Assembly: GCA_016208845.1 (NCBI GenBank) | Contig: JACQXH010000042.1 | Span: 1-12,610, forward strand | Source of the DNA: Nitrospirota bacterium | Lineage (GTDB): Bacteria; Nitrospirota; Thermodesulfovibrionia; UBA6902; BMS3Bbin08 | Length of the DNA stretch: 12,610 nucleotides | Reading direction: 5' to 3' | Shown here: piece by piece, positions 1-5,827 of the stretch | How positions within the stretch are numbered: position 1 is the stretch's first letter | How the letters are laid out: each line of letters begins with the position of its first letter | Program-made: the position numbers and the translations under genes | Notes under the pieces: model-generated | Databases searched by the model: none | What the model saw: only the letters and a program-made list of their open reading frames with translations | Told to the model about the DNA's origin: nothing

Positions 1-636
1 GACAACGGTGACATTTCCGTCATGTACGGCAATGGCGCTGTATTTAAGTCTAGTAGGACCGACGGTCTGTTCACCGTCTGCAGTATTAAAAACGGGTGCC
101 TCGAAGTAACCATTATTTTGACTCCCATCAACATAAGGATAAGGATAAAGATCATCCTCCGTCCCTGTCCAATATCGGGTTGCCATAAGATTCTGAAAAT
201 CACCGGTATTACTCAGACAAGGCGATGAGCTACCCCCAGTGCCACAACCATTAGTATACGTATATCCCTTATTTCCAAGCTCCGTATAATATAGATGCCC
301 CATCTCACTATTAGTTAAGTTATAACCAACCGCCCCCAAATAGCCGGCACTAGGAAATCTCCAACCGTCATAAGCGATTCCACCAAAATTCACTGATAAG
401 GAAGACACAGAATTCATCTGATCCTGCCACATCTGCAGTTTACCATTACTATACGCCGGGAATGTATAATCGTACCACGTGATATCAAGGTCAGTGTCAT
501 AGATAAGTCGGAATGTTCCGTAGGCTGATGTGCCCTCACCGCGGAGTTCCAAGTCCGCATGAGCCTGCAAAGAAAAAACAAAGACTCTAGCCAATAAATA
601 AACAACGATACTCAAACTCTTCATTCCCTTTTTCAT
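1..636 (-). CDS. Secreted DUF1566-type protein (3' end outside window)
   Basis: An open frame of 212 codons runs without a stop from the ATG at 636 to the left edge, so the C-terminus is missing. The N-terminus (MKKGMKSLSIVVYLLARVFV...LQAHA-DLEL) is a typical Sec signal peptide, with likely cleavage after AHA at about residue 27. The mature part carries hallmarks of secreted DUF1566/Lcl-like proteins: an YDTDLDITWYDYT segment (about residues 47-59), a WQDQMN segment, SVNFGG, a DGWRFPS motif (about 91-97; usually DWRLP), SEMGHLYYTELGN, and an YWTGTE motif. Many family members in environmental bacteria end in a PEP-CTERM sorting signal, which cannot be checked here. The function of the domain is unknown; a surface or exported role is inferred. 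The ribosome-binding region is an unusual run of nine G (639-647) just before the ATG. A weak TATAAT-like -10 lies upstream near 667-679. Confidence 0.82.
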   Translation of the reverse strand, partial: MKKGMKSLSIVVYLLARVFVFSLQAHADLELRGEGTSAYGTFRLIYDTDLDITWYDYTFPAYSNGKLQMWQDQMNSVSSLSVNFGGIAYDGWRFPSAGYLGAVGYNLTNSEMGHLYYTELGNKGYTYTNGCGTGGSSSPCLSNTGDFQNLMATRYWTGTEDDLYPYPYVDGSQNNGYFEAPVFNTADGEQTVGPTRLKYSAIAVHDGNVTVV

Positions 637-990
637 TTCCCCCCCCCTCTACTATTTATACATGCAGGATTATAAAAACATTATCCTCTAAGCTATGAGG
701 AAAAGCAAGAAAAAAACAGGCAACAAACTGTAACCATTTTGTAACCGCGAGTACTTAATTCAATCCAACCACAGCCAACTGCAGCCAACATTGAGAAAAA
801 AGAGAATCCCTTGAAGTTAAAGAAGAAAGCCTTAAAATCAAGGGCTTAAGGCATGTAACTTAAAAGACTACTTTTTGACTTTGAATGCGCAGCGAGCGAA
901 GTAAGTGAATTTAAAAGTAGATTACTCCTTACATTAAGTCCCGCAGGCTTTGATGATAAATTAATATGAGATCAGGCACTTCGTATTGTT
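637..990. other. Intergenic region without a supported gene
   Basis: No convincing coding frame was found. Visible structure: a 7-bp hairpin GCCTTAA/TTAAGGC with a 10-base loop at 829-852, lacking a T-tract and so not a good terminator; a CTACTTTT/AAAAGTAG inverted repeat spanning about 868-922; and a short direct repeat CAGCCAAC near 773-788. A minus-strand frame between about 915 and 1035 can be read for about 35 codons but has no start signal and no recognisable homology. Confidence 0.5.
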
Positions 991-1137
991 GCAGGAGTGG
1001 TGAAACCTGACCGCCGTTACGCAGGCGCAAGGGACTTTAAACCCTCGTCAGCAATAGCGTGCCTTATTTAAGGTTCCCCGCCTTCAGCAGTGCTTCCGGC
1101 GGGTCCGCTGGGGCGGAGAGTCCGGTCTCCGGCACCA
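991..1137 (+). pseudogene. Relic of a tRNA-Leu(UAA) gene with internal insertions
   Basis: Three blocks match bacterial tRNA-Leu in the right order. Block 1 is the 5' acceptor/D-arm start GCAGGAGTGGTGAAA (991-1005). Block 2 is the anticodon and variable arm (about 1023-1061), containing CGCAAGGGACTTTAAACCCT, close to the usual AAGGGACTTAAAATCCCT. Block 3 is the 3' end GAGTCCGGTCTCCGGCACCA (1118-1137), ending in a discriminator A plus encoded CCA. Acceptor bases 991-997 pair with 1127-1133 at six of seven positions (A993 opposes G1131). The total of 147 nt is far longer than a normal tRNA-Leu of 85-90 nt. Extra bases sit in the D arm and after the variable arm, and the T-loop region holds a TCCGC-TGGG-GCGGA palindrome (1104-1117). 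The anticodon stem also lost a base. It is most likely non-functional. The preserved 3' end is what an integrase attachment site would keep. A group I intron is excluded because the extra sequence is too short. Confidence 0.5.
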
Positions 1138-1150
1138 TAGAGTCAAATCT

Positions 1151-1381
1151 TTATCTGTACAACTCTAAAAAATCTTCTACACTCAATCCTGCCTTTTTTA
1201 TCTGGTCTCTTAACAATCCCTGTTTTATGGGCTTGCCCTTATGGACAGGGATTGAAAGAATATAAATACTTCCCTCTTTTGTAAGTTTAACATGACTGCC
1301 TCTTTGTCCTTCTGACTTCCATCCTGCCCGCTCAAATGCCTTTACAACCCTGTCAGGTTTCAGGTTATGCAGACCGCTCAT
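1151..1381 (-). CDS. hicA: HicA-type mRNA interferase toxin
   Basis: The 76-residue product has the compact HicA (YcfA-like) double-stranded-RNA-binding fold signature. An N-terminal helix is followed by GW (20-21) and the motif GQRGSHVKL, with the catalytic His at residue 30. Then comes a strand/loop rich in basic residues (PVHKGKPIKQGLL) and the closing helix DQIKKAGLSVEDFLELY. HicA proteins cleave mRNA and tmRNA independently of the ribosome and are neutralised by HicB. Here the ATG (1379-1381) overlaps the TGA of the upstream antitoxin by four bases (1378-1381), so translation is probably coupled. The order is antitoxin first, the reverse of the classical hicAB arrangement. The catalytic His is present and the frame is intact, so an active toxin is plausible. 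The gene ends 14 bases from the 3' end of the tRNA-Leu relic. Confidence 0.9.
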   Translation of the reverse strand: MSGLHNLKPDRVVKAFERAGWKSEGQRGSHVKLTKEGSIYILSIPVHKGKPIKQGLLRDQIKKAGLSVEDFLELYR

Positions 1382-2010
1382 GAGGCCTTCTTGACCTTTC
1401 TTTTCTTATCTACAACTTCAAGATGACCCTCGATTGCATCCTTTATCATCTCAAGGGCTTCTTCTATTGTATCGCCCTGAGAGGCGCATCCGGGAAGGGA
1501 GGGAGACTCTATCCAGTATCCGCCGTCCTCTGTATCGACACGAAGCATTACGGAATATTTCCTGCCTCTGACAGTCACGGAATATGTCTTGTCCTTCTGC
1601 ATGGAAACAACCTCACCTTTCAGGTCTTCAACAATTTTGCCAAGCGCAATAGAAAAGACAAGCTGTCCGGATTTTAAGGTGTTGATTATTTTTTTATCAT
1701 TCTCAGTAATTACAAAGATTGTCTCTCCGTCTGTTAAGAATTTGAGTTCTAAAAGAGGCTTCTTTATCTCCGGCATGTTCTTTTTGAGATAAATAACAGC
1801 CTTTCTTATCTTCTGGAGACTGACGCCCTTATCTAACAGGGTCTTTGCAAATTTTAGTTGAATGAGGTCATGGAAAGAGTAAAGCCTTAAAGAGCCATAG
1901 CCTGTAGCCTCACTTACAGACGGTTTAATGAAATGTGTCCTGTCCCAATAATCAATCTGCCTTATGCTTAAGCTAGTTACGTTAGATACAGTCTTGCTAT
2001 TAAAGTTCAT
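1378..2010 (-). CDS. hicB: MerR-type HTH / HicB fusion antitoxin
   Basis: The product has 210 residues, longer than typical stand-alone HicB proteins. Residues about 5-75 form a MerR-like winged helix (SLSIRQIDYWDRTHFIKP, then YGSLRLYSFHDLIQLKFAKTLLDKGVSLQKIRKA). A middle segment of about 75-135 (DGETIFVITEN...SGQLVFSIALGKI) has no clear family. Residues about 138-200 are a HicB RNase-H-like domain (YSVTVRGRKYSVMLRVDTEDGGYWIESPSLPGC ASQGDTIEEALEMIKDAI), followed by a lysine-rich tail. HicB binds and blocks HicA. The MerR part presumably supplies the autoregulatory DNA binding that other HicB proteins obtain from an RHH or HTH tail. The ATG at 2010 has a strong GGAGG site 6-7 bases upstream (GGAGGTATTGAAATG). 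It is translationally coupled to hicA. The HTH lacks the long C-terminal dimerisation helix of classical MerR sensors. Confidence 0.85.
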   Translation of the reverse strand: MNFNSKTVSNVTSLSIRQIDYWDRTHFIKPSVSEATGYGSLRLYSFHDLIQLKFAKTLLDKGVSLQKIRKAVIYLKKNMPEIKKPLLELKFLTDGETIFVITENDKKIINTLKSGQLVFSIALGKIVEDLKGEVVSMQKDKTYSVTVRGRKYSVMLRVDTEDGGYWIESPSLPGCASQGDTIEEALEMIKDAIEGHLEVVDKKRKVKKAS

Positions 2011-2041
2011 TTCAATACCTCCATGCTGATTTAAGCTTATG

Positions 2042-2074
2042 ATTATAATTACATGGATGTAATTATAAAGTCAA
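2042..2074 (-). promoter_or_regulatory. hicBA promoter with 26-bp palindromic operator
   Basis: Read on the minus strand, a -35 TTGACT (2069-2074) is followed by TAATTA (2046-2051) at a 17-bp spacing, or TATAAT (2042-2047) at 21 bp. The spacer is almost entirely a perfect palindrome at 2043-2068: two 12-base arms (TTATAATTACAT and its complement) around a two-base centre. Placement between -35 and -10 is typical of MerR-family autoregulation, so the fused MerR/HicB protein is the obvious candidate ligand (inference). Confidence 0.75.
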
Positions 2075-2111
2075 ATTGAATATTGTTGAATCCTACAAAA
2101 AAACATTTCAC

Positions 2112-2127
2112 CCTGCCAGCTGGCAGG
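2112..2127. repeat. 16-bp GC-rich perfect palindrome
   Basis: CCTGCCAGCTGGCAGG is a perfect palindrome in an AT-rich intergenic stretch. It resembles the palindrome at 10266-10285 and the imperfect one at 2963-2981, suggesting a dispersed REP-like family. Confidence 0.6.
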
Positions 2128-2181
2128 TCTGTGGCTAAACTTTTATTTAGGTTAAAATGCCTTGCCATTCGTAACGGATGG

Positions 2182-2210
2182 TTGAGAGTTTTTTTAGAAA
2201 ATGATATTAT
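2182..2210 (+). promoter_or_regulatory. Sigma-70-type promoter of the small basic protein gene
   Basis: TTGAGA (2182-2187) and TATTAT (2205-2210) are separated by exactly 17 bp, with the small gene's Shine-Dalgarno about 20 bases downstream. A 7-bp hairpin CCATTCG-taa-CGGATGG (2166-2182) abuts the -35 and could be an operator. Confidence 0.65.
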
Positions 2211-2244
2211 TAACCTGAAATTTAAAAAAAAGGAGATAACAAAT

Positions 2245-2346
2245 ATGGCAAAGTCGCAAGAGTCAAGGAAAGAGTCAAAGAAGAAACCGATGAAGACAGC
2301 TAAAGAGAAGAAGATGGCAAAGATGGAGAAGAAAAGAAATAAGTAG
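2245..2346 (+). CDS. Small lysine-rich protein of 33 residues
   Basis: ATG at 2245 is preceded by a very good AAAGGAG site (2229-2234) 10 bases upstream and by a consensus-like promoter at 2182-2210. The product starts MAKSQESRKESKKK, has a central PMKTAKEKK segment and ends MEKKRNK. It is about half Lys/Arg with many Glu/Ser and has no hydrophobic core, so it is probably disordered or a single charged helix. No domain is recognised; nucleic-acid binding is a guess from composition alone. The frame continues upstream to 2083, but that extension ignores the Shine-Dalgarno and the promoter and is rejected. It converges with the cvfB remnant, 14 bases from its end. The sequence CCTGCAGG followed by TTTTTT (2348-2370) between them may act as a weak terminator. 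Confidence 0.6.
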   Translation: MAKSQESRKESKKKPMKTAKEKKMAKMEKKRNK

Positions 2347-2360
2347 CCTGCAGGATATGC

Positions 2361-2905
2361 CTATTTTTTAATGAGTCTTATGCCGTTGCTCTCAATGTCA
2401 ATAAGCCGATTTTTGTAAAGGGCGCCTATCGCTTTTTTGAATGTTTTCTTGCTTACCCCGAACAGGCTGTAGATGATCTCTGTGGAGCTTTTATCCGTCG
2501 CAGGAATAAATCCGCTTCGTGCTTTCAATTGGTCCATGATTTTATGGGACACACCATCGATCGCATCATAGCCGGGTTTTTGGAGGCAGAGATCGATCTT
2601 GCCGTCTTCCCGTATCTTTTTAATGAATCCCATTATGCGTTGTCCCTTTTTTAAGGCCTGAAACACCTCGTTCTTATAAAGCACTCCCCGGCCCGATTTG
2701 CTGATAAGGGCCGTATATCCCATGTCGGTCTGATCGCAGATCAGCAGTTCGACACTTTGGCCTTCCTTGTATTCTGCCGGCTGTTTATCAGGGGGCTTGT
2801 TAGATTTTGAGGAAGCAATACTACGGTTAATCCTGTTGTTATGGTAATCCCCGGCATCGGGATTCTTGAGGACCCTTATTTTTTTAATTTATCTGTCTCC
2901 GTCAC
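2361..2905 (-). pseudogene. cvfB: Truncated and frameshifted cvfB (S1/winged-helix RNA-binding protein)
   Basis: The C-terminal part is a clear CvfB/YitL-family match: EYKEGQSVELLI, then GYTALIS...GVLYKNEVFQALKKGQ, FIKKIREDGKIDLCLQKPGYD (last S1-like domain), and the winged helix SSTEIIYSLFGVSKKTFKKAIGALYKNRLI. Full CvfB proteins have about 280 residues with several S1 domains, and here roughly the first 130 are absent. In the matching frame the reading goes up to about 2887 with no ATG or GTG before the ATG at 2723, which lies inside the last S1 domain. A GTG at 2905 with an AAGGAG site starts a plausible N-terminus (MTETDKLKK) but stops after nine codons at a run of seven A. One extra A would join it to the downstream frame. 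A large internal deletion plus a frameshift is the simplest reading. If anything is made, it is the 120-residue piece from 2723. Confidence 0.7.
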
Positions 2906-3060
2906 GAAAATCTCCTTCATTTATCATACAGTAAGTTTAAACCTAAAATGGCAGTTATCCCAGCCTGTACGGCGGGCAGGCGCTGATTTGCACAAATTGT
3001 TAAAAAAATGTGGTAGAGGGCCAGTAGCTAATCCCTAATAAATCTGTTATCACCTGCCGA
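2906..3060. other. Intergenic stretch with GC-rich imperfect palindrome
   Basis: No gene is supported. The segment GCCTGTACGGCGGGCAGGC (2963-2981) has GCCTG/CAGGC arms and resembles the other GC-rich palindromes of this window. The remainder is AT-rich without a clear terminator. Confidence 0.45.
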
Positions 3061-3321
3061 TCAAAAGACAAGGCAGATCTGTGCTAATCCGTGTTCAGAA
3101 ATGATCTTGCAAACGCCGCCAAGTTTCTTTATGGCCATATAGGCCTTTTCCCTGTCGATAAGTGCCGGGTCATATTTAATATGTATGACGTCGTTTTTGT
3201 AATCAGCCGATGCATCGAGTATCCCTTCTGTTTCAAGGAGTATCTTTTCCATGTCCTGGGCGCATCCTGTACAGGATATCTCCCCCAGCTTAAGAGTCAT
3301 TTCTTTAATATTTTTATGCAT
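3061..3321 (-). CDS. Small heavy-metal-associated (HMA) domain protein
   Basis: The 86-residue product is a single HMA ferredoxin-like fold. The first strand ends in the metal-binding loop ISCTGCAQDMEKIL, with Cys17 and Cys20 forming the CxxC. It continues with an ETEGILDASADYKNDVIHIKYDPALIDREKAYMAI pattern that fits the beta-alpha-beta repeat of copper/mercury chaperones such as CopZ or MerP and the N-terminal domains of P1B-ATPases. No signal peptide is visible, so a cytosolic metal chaperone is likely. The tail after about residue 70 (KIISEHGLAQICLVF) is longer and more hydrophobic than usual. Neither the first ATG nor ATG8 has a clear Shine-Dalgarno, so the start is uncertain. No metal pump or regulator lies beside it. 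It is the last gene of the minus-strand run and is preceded by a repeat (3347-3476). Confidence 0.8.
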   Translation of the reverse strand: MHKNIKEMTLKLGEISCTGCAQDMEKILLETEGILDASADYKNDVIHIKYDPALIDREKAYMAIKKLGGVCKIISEHGLAQICLVF

Positions 3322-3346
3322 TGACGTTGCTGTTATAGTAACGACG

Positions 3347-3476
3347 CAGGTTGTTTAGTATGTCAGTCTGTAGTCTGTCATGAAACAGGTTATTTAGTTT
3401 ACCAGTCTGCAGTCTGTTGGCTAAAAGCCTAAATACCTACAGACTATCTGCCTAAAGAACTAAACACCTGCAGACT
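3347..3476. repeat. Imperfect palindromic intergenic repeat, copy 1
   Basis: CAGGTTGTTTAG and CAGGTTATTTAG units are each followed by AGTCTG-type motifs (GTCAGTCTGTAGTCTGT; CCAGTCTGCAGTCTGTTGGC). These are followed by inverted forms CTAAATACCTACAGACTATC and CTAAACACCTGCAGAC. The same order and wording recurs at 4736-4840, for example the shared CTAAATACCTACAGACTATC. The element can fold into long hairpins and looks MITE/REP-like. Confidence 0.7.
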
Positions 3477-3497
3477 TTCCACTTGATAAGTAAATGG

Positions 3498-3803
3498 CTA
3501 AGGCCGGTTTCTTCGCGGGGCCAACATGATCATGCCTATGCCTGTAAGGAATAATATGACCCCTGATGAGAATGCAAATTTATAAGGTATCATCATTGCA
3601 TTACCGTGATCTTTACCTGATATGCCGACGTTTGTCTGAAGGGCGGGGTGCCCGAACGTGATCTGCATATTCCCGAGATTGCTGAAATAATTCGAGCTGA
3701 AGCACATATTTTCATCAGGATGATATTCAATAATGAACGGAAGTGTGGCAGTTGGCAGGCATATGCCTATCAGTACAAGCATTATCCCTATTTTTTTTAT
3801 CAT
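3498..3803 (-). CDS. Small two-helix membrane protein of unknown function
   Basis: The 101-residue product starts with a hydrophobic helix (about residues 4-25, IGIMLVLIGICLPTATLPFII). It has a polar, probably periplasmic, loop of about 50 residues containing a GISGKDHGNAMMIPYKF segment, and a second helix (about 75-94, FSSGVILFLTGIGMIMLA). It ends in a basic tail (PRRNRP), which suggests both termini are cytoplasmic. The ATG at 3803 follows an AAAGGACGG Shine-Dalgarno at suitable spacing, and a TATACT/TATAAA stretch lies just upstream (3815-3830). No family is recognised. It lies 46 bases downstream of the dehydrogenase gene on the same strand and could be co-transcribed with it. Confidence 0.6.
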   Translation of the reverse strand: MIKKIGIMLVLIGICLPTATLPFIIEYHPDENMCFSSNYFSNLGNMQITFGHPALQTNVGISGKDHGNAMMIPYKFAFSSGVILFLTGIGMIMLAPRRNRP

Positions 3804-3849
3804 TTGAACCGTCCTTTTTTTATAAATAGTATAACATGCATGCTGTAAT

Positions 3850-4725
3850 TTAAACGTCGCTATCAGGGACTATTACGACCTTTAATGAATTCCTTGCATC
3901 TGATGCTAAATTAAAGCCCGTCTGGATATCGGACAGCGCAACCCTGTGAGTTATCATATCCCTGACATTGACCGTGCCGCTTGCGATCAGCTCCAGGGAA
4001 GTGCGCAGGTCGTCAGGTGAAGCGCCATATGAAAAAGTGACCGTTATCTCATCGCGCCAGAATTTGACGTAAGGAAATGCCACGTCCGCATCAGGCACAG
4101 CAAAGAAAAGAATAGTCCCTTTTCTGTCAACAGAGGAAAAGGCGTTTTCAACCGCCTGTCTCGCCGACGCGCATACTATAACAATATCGGCCAGTCTATC
4201 CTGATTAAGTTCCCGGAGTTTTTCAGGAGTATAGACGCCTGCATGGATGACATGATCTGCTCCTGATTCAAGGGCCTTCATTAATCTGTACTCATCTATG
4301 TCAGTGGCAATGACGCGTGCATTTTGTGATCTTGCAAGCTGTATATGCAGAAGGCCGGAGATGCCGGACCCTATTATAAGTATGGTCCGGTCTTCTTTGA
4401 TCTCTATGTGTTTCTGTCCGGAGATTATGCATGCCAGGGGCTCGATCATAGTTGCATCTGCAATGTAGCACGGGACGTGATGGGAGACAAAAACGCGGTC
4501 GCCGATATTAAACGTATCCACGTCTTTCCCAACAGCAACTATCTCTCCGGCCATCTCGTGGCCGAGGACACGCGGGGCCTTTTTAATCCTGTACCACTCC
4601 ATGACATCAGTTCCGCAGATACCGCAGGCCTTCATCTTTACAAGGATTTCCCCGTCAGATATGGCCGGGGCCAGACGGTCTTCGATCCTGATATCGTTGT
4701 TTTTATAATAGACAGCTACTTTCAT
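3850..4725 (-). CDS. Zinc-type MDR dehydrogenase lacking the structural-zinc lobe
   Basis: The product (291 residues) is a medium-chain dehydrogenase/reductase of the threonine/sorbitol dehydrogenase type. Catalytic-zinc residues are visible: Cys37 in CGICGTD, His56-Glu57 in GHEMAG, and Glu95 in IEPLAC. The Rossmann dinucleotide motif is GSGISG (119-124), and ATDIDEYR provides the acidic residue expected of NAD-preferring members. Typical relatives have about 340 residues. Here the text jumps from VSHHVPC (80-86) straight to YIADATMIEPLAC. The roughly 50-residue segment with the four structural-zinc cysteines and the GGFAEY motif is absent while the frame is kept (junction near 4462-4467). 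The enzyme may therefore be altered or inactive; the substrate cannot be inferred. The ATG at 4725 has no obvious Shine-Dalgarno. The gene lies downstream of lsrF across a repeat, hinting at a shared sugar or hydroxyketone pathway. Confidence 0.82.
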   Translation of the reverse strand: MKVAVYYKNNDIRIEDRLAPAISDGEILVKMKACGICGTDVMEWYRIKKAPRVLGHEMAGEIVAVGKDVDTFNIGDRVFVSHHVPCYIADATMIEPLACIISGQKHIEIKEDRTILIIGSGISGLLHIQLARSQNARVIATDIDEYRLMKALESGADHVIHAGVYTPEKLRELNQDRLADIVIVCASARQAVENAFSSVDRKGTILFFAVPDADVAFPYVKFWRDEITVTFSYGASPDDLRTSLELIASGTVNVRDMITHRVALSDIQTGFNLASDARNSLKVVIVPDSDV

Positions 4726-4735
4726 TTTAAATACT

Positions 4736-4840
4736 AAGGTTGTTTAGACTGTAGCCTGTTAGGTAGACAGTTCAGGTTGTTTAGACTTATAGTCTGAAGT
4801 CTGTTAGCTAAATGACTAAATACCTACAGACTATCTACCT
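4736..4840. repeat. Imperfect palindromic intergenic repeat, copy 2
   Basis: Same organisation as the element at 3347-3476: GGTTGTTTAG units followed by GTCTG motifs (AGTCTGAAGTCTGTTAGCTA), then CTAAATACCTACAGACTATC and CTACCT. It fills most of the gap between the MDR gene and lsrF, so any joint transcript would carry it as a hairpin. Confidence 0.7.
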
Positions 4841-4865
4841 GAGTAGCACGAAATATCTCTTGAAA

Positions 4866-5639
4866 TTATTTCTTTGAATAAATTTCAAATGCCTCGTCCA
4901 CAGAGGCGCCTTTATGAACTATCGCCTTTATGGCCTTCATCATGCCGACAGGGTTGTCGCTCTGGAAAATGTTCCTGCCCATATCTACGCCAGATGCACC
5001 TTCCTTGACGGCATTTGCGGTCATCTGAAGTGCTTCTTTTTCGGGGATCTTCTTGCCGCCGGCCATAACAACAGGCACCGGGCAGCTCTCAACCACTTTG
5101 AAAAAATCCTCGCAATAGTAGGTCTTTACAAAATGCGCCCCTATTTCAGCGGCTATCCTGCACGCAAGCCCGAGATATCTGGCGTCCCTCACCATGTCTC
5201 TGCCTACTGCTGTAATGGCGAGCACAGGCATACCGTATCTTTCTGCCTCGCCTACCAGTCTCCCGAGGTTTGATATTGTGCGGTCCTCGTTCTTGGCGCC
5301 CACAAAAATTGACATTCCTATTCCGGAGGCATTGAGCCTTATGGCCTCCTCAAGGGATGTCGTTATATCTTCATTGGATAAATCTCCGAGTATGCTGGGA
5401 CCGCCTGAGACCCTGAGGCAAACAGGGGTGCTGAATGCCGGATCGACACTGGTCCTGAGCATCCCCCTTGTTATAAAAAGGCAGTCAGCGTGAAGTATTA
5501 AAGGAGAGATATTTTTTTTAAAATCCTTCAGGCCGGTAGTGGGGCCCTGAAAATACCCGTGATCGACCGCGAGCATGACGGTCTTTCCTGTCTTGGGATT
5601 TATTATGCGGGACAGCCGGTTCTTCATGCCGTAATCCAT
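4866..5639 (-). CDS. lsrF: LsrF-family class I aldolase/thiolase
   Basis: The 257-residue TIM barrel matches E. coli LsrF (3-hydroxy-5-phosphonooxypentane-2,4-dione thiolase) closely along its length. Matching segments are YGMKNRLSRIINPKTGKTVM, LAVDHGYFQGPTTGL, CLFITRGMLR, GVDMGRNIFQSDNPVGMMKA and VMAGGKKIPEKEAL. Lys172 in VKTYYCED corresponds to the active-site Lys203 of E. coli LsrF by recalled alignment. The N-terminal extension of about 31 residues of the enteric protein is missing. LsrF acts last in phospho-AI-2 breakdown, but no other lsr gene is nearby, so a related role on another phosphosugar (as in class I FBP aldolase or ADH synthase relatives) is equally possible. The ATG (5639) follows GGGAGG and overlaps the stop of the upstream PilZ-like gene by one base, suggesting coupled translation. 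Confidence 0.85.
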   Translation of the reverse strand: MDYGMKNRLSRIINPKTGKTVMLAVDHGYFQGPTTGLKDFKKNISPLILHADCLFITRGMLRTSVDPAFSTPVCLRVSGGPSILGDLSNEDITTSLEEAIRLNASGIGMSIFVGAKNEDRTISNLGRLVGEAERYGMPVLAITAVGRDMVRDARYLGLACRIAAEIGAHFVKTYYCEDFFKVVESCPVPVVMAGGKKIPEKEALQMTANAVKEGASGVDMGRNIFQSDNPVGMMKAIKAIVHKGASVDEAFEIYSKK

Positions 5640-5827
5640 TATTGGTCCTCCCTGATCTTCTTGTATAGCCTTTCTATAAAGGACTTTTCATCATCGGTCA
5701 GATTGGCGAATTTAAAGGCCACTTCATAAACCGGCCGGATATTGGTTCCGTCCTCTGTTGTACCTCTTAAAAAGGACCTTAACGATATCACGAGGGGTGT
5801 TATCATTTCACTGCCATGTGAAGACAA
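5639..5827 (-). CDS. PilZ-like short protein without a clear start codon
   Basis: The 62-residue frame is written from a TTG at 5827, which has only a poor AAGG site. In-frame text continues upstream as KRLNVNGRYKVQI (from 5866) and looks like the first strand and basic motif of a PilZ domain. The end, RPVYEVAFKFANLTDDEKSFIERLYKKI, fits the last PilZ strand and helix. No ATG, GTG or TTG exists between the upstream stop (TGA near 5893-5895) and the TTG at 5827. Yet a strong AAGGAG (5873-5878) lies just 5' of where the start should be, so the real start codon may have been lost. The central D/NxSxxG motif for c-di-GMP is not visible, so ligand binding is doubtful. It heads the lsrF transcript. 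Confidence 0.45.
   Translation of the reverse strand: MSSHGSEMITPLVISLRSFLRGTTEDGTNIRPVYEVAFKFANLTDDEKSFIERLYKKIREDQ

Noticed and set aside
22..228. Plus-strand 68-codon frame
   Set aside because: It is antisense to the clearly coding DUF1566 gene and has no start signal.
414..605. Minus-strand 63-codon frame
   Set aside because: It lies in another frame of the same DUF1566 gene; the signal peptide and domain motifs are in the frame starting at 636.
829..852. Intrinsic terminator
   Set aside because: The 7-bp stem is AT-rich and no T-run follows on either strand.
991..1137. Group I intron in tRNA-Leu(UAA)
   Set aside because: The extra sequence totals only about 60 bases and is spread over several sites, far too little for a group I intron core.
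2083..2244. Upstream extension of the small basic protein
   Set aside because: The extension overlaps the palindrome and the promoter, while a strong Shine-Dalgarno marks the ATG at 2245.
4345..4737. Plus-strand 130-codon frame
   Set aside because: Antisense shadow of the MDR dehydrogenase, with no homology of its own.
3347..4840. CRISPR array
   Set aside because: Repeats are only two compound elements 1.3 kb apart with genes between them; no regular spacers and no cas genes.
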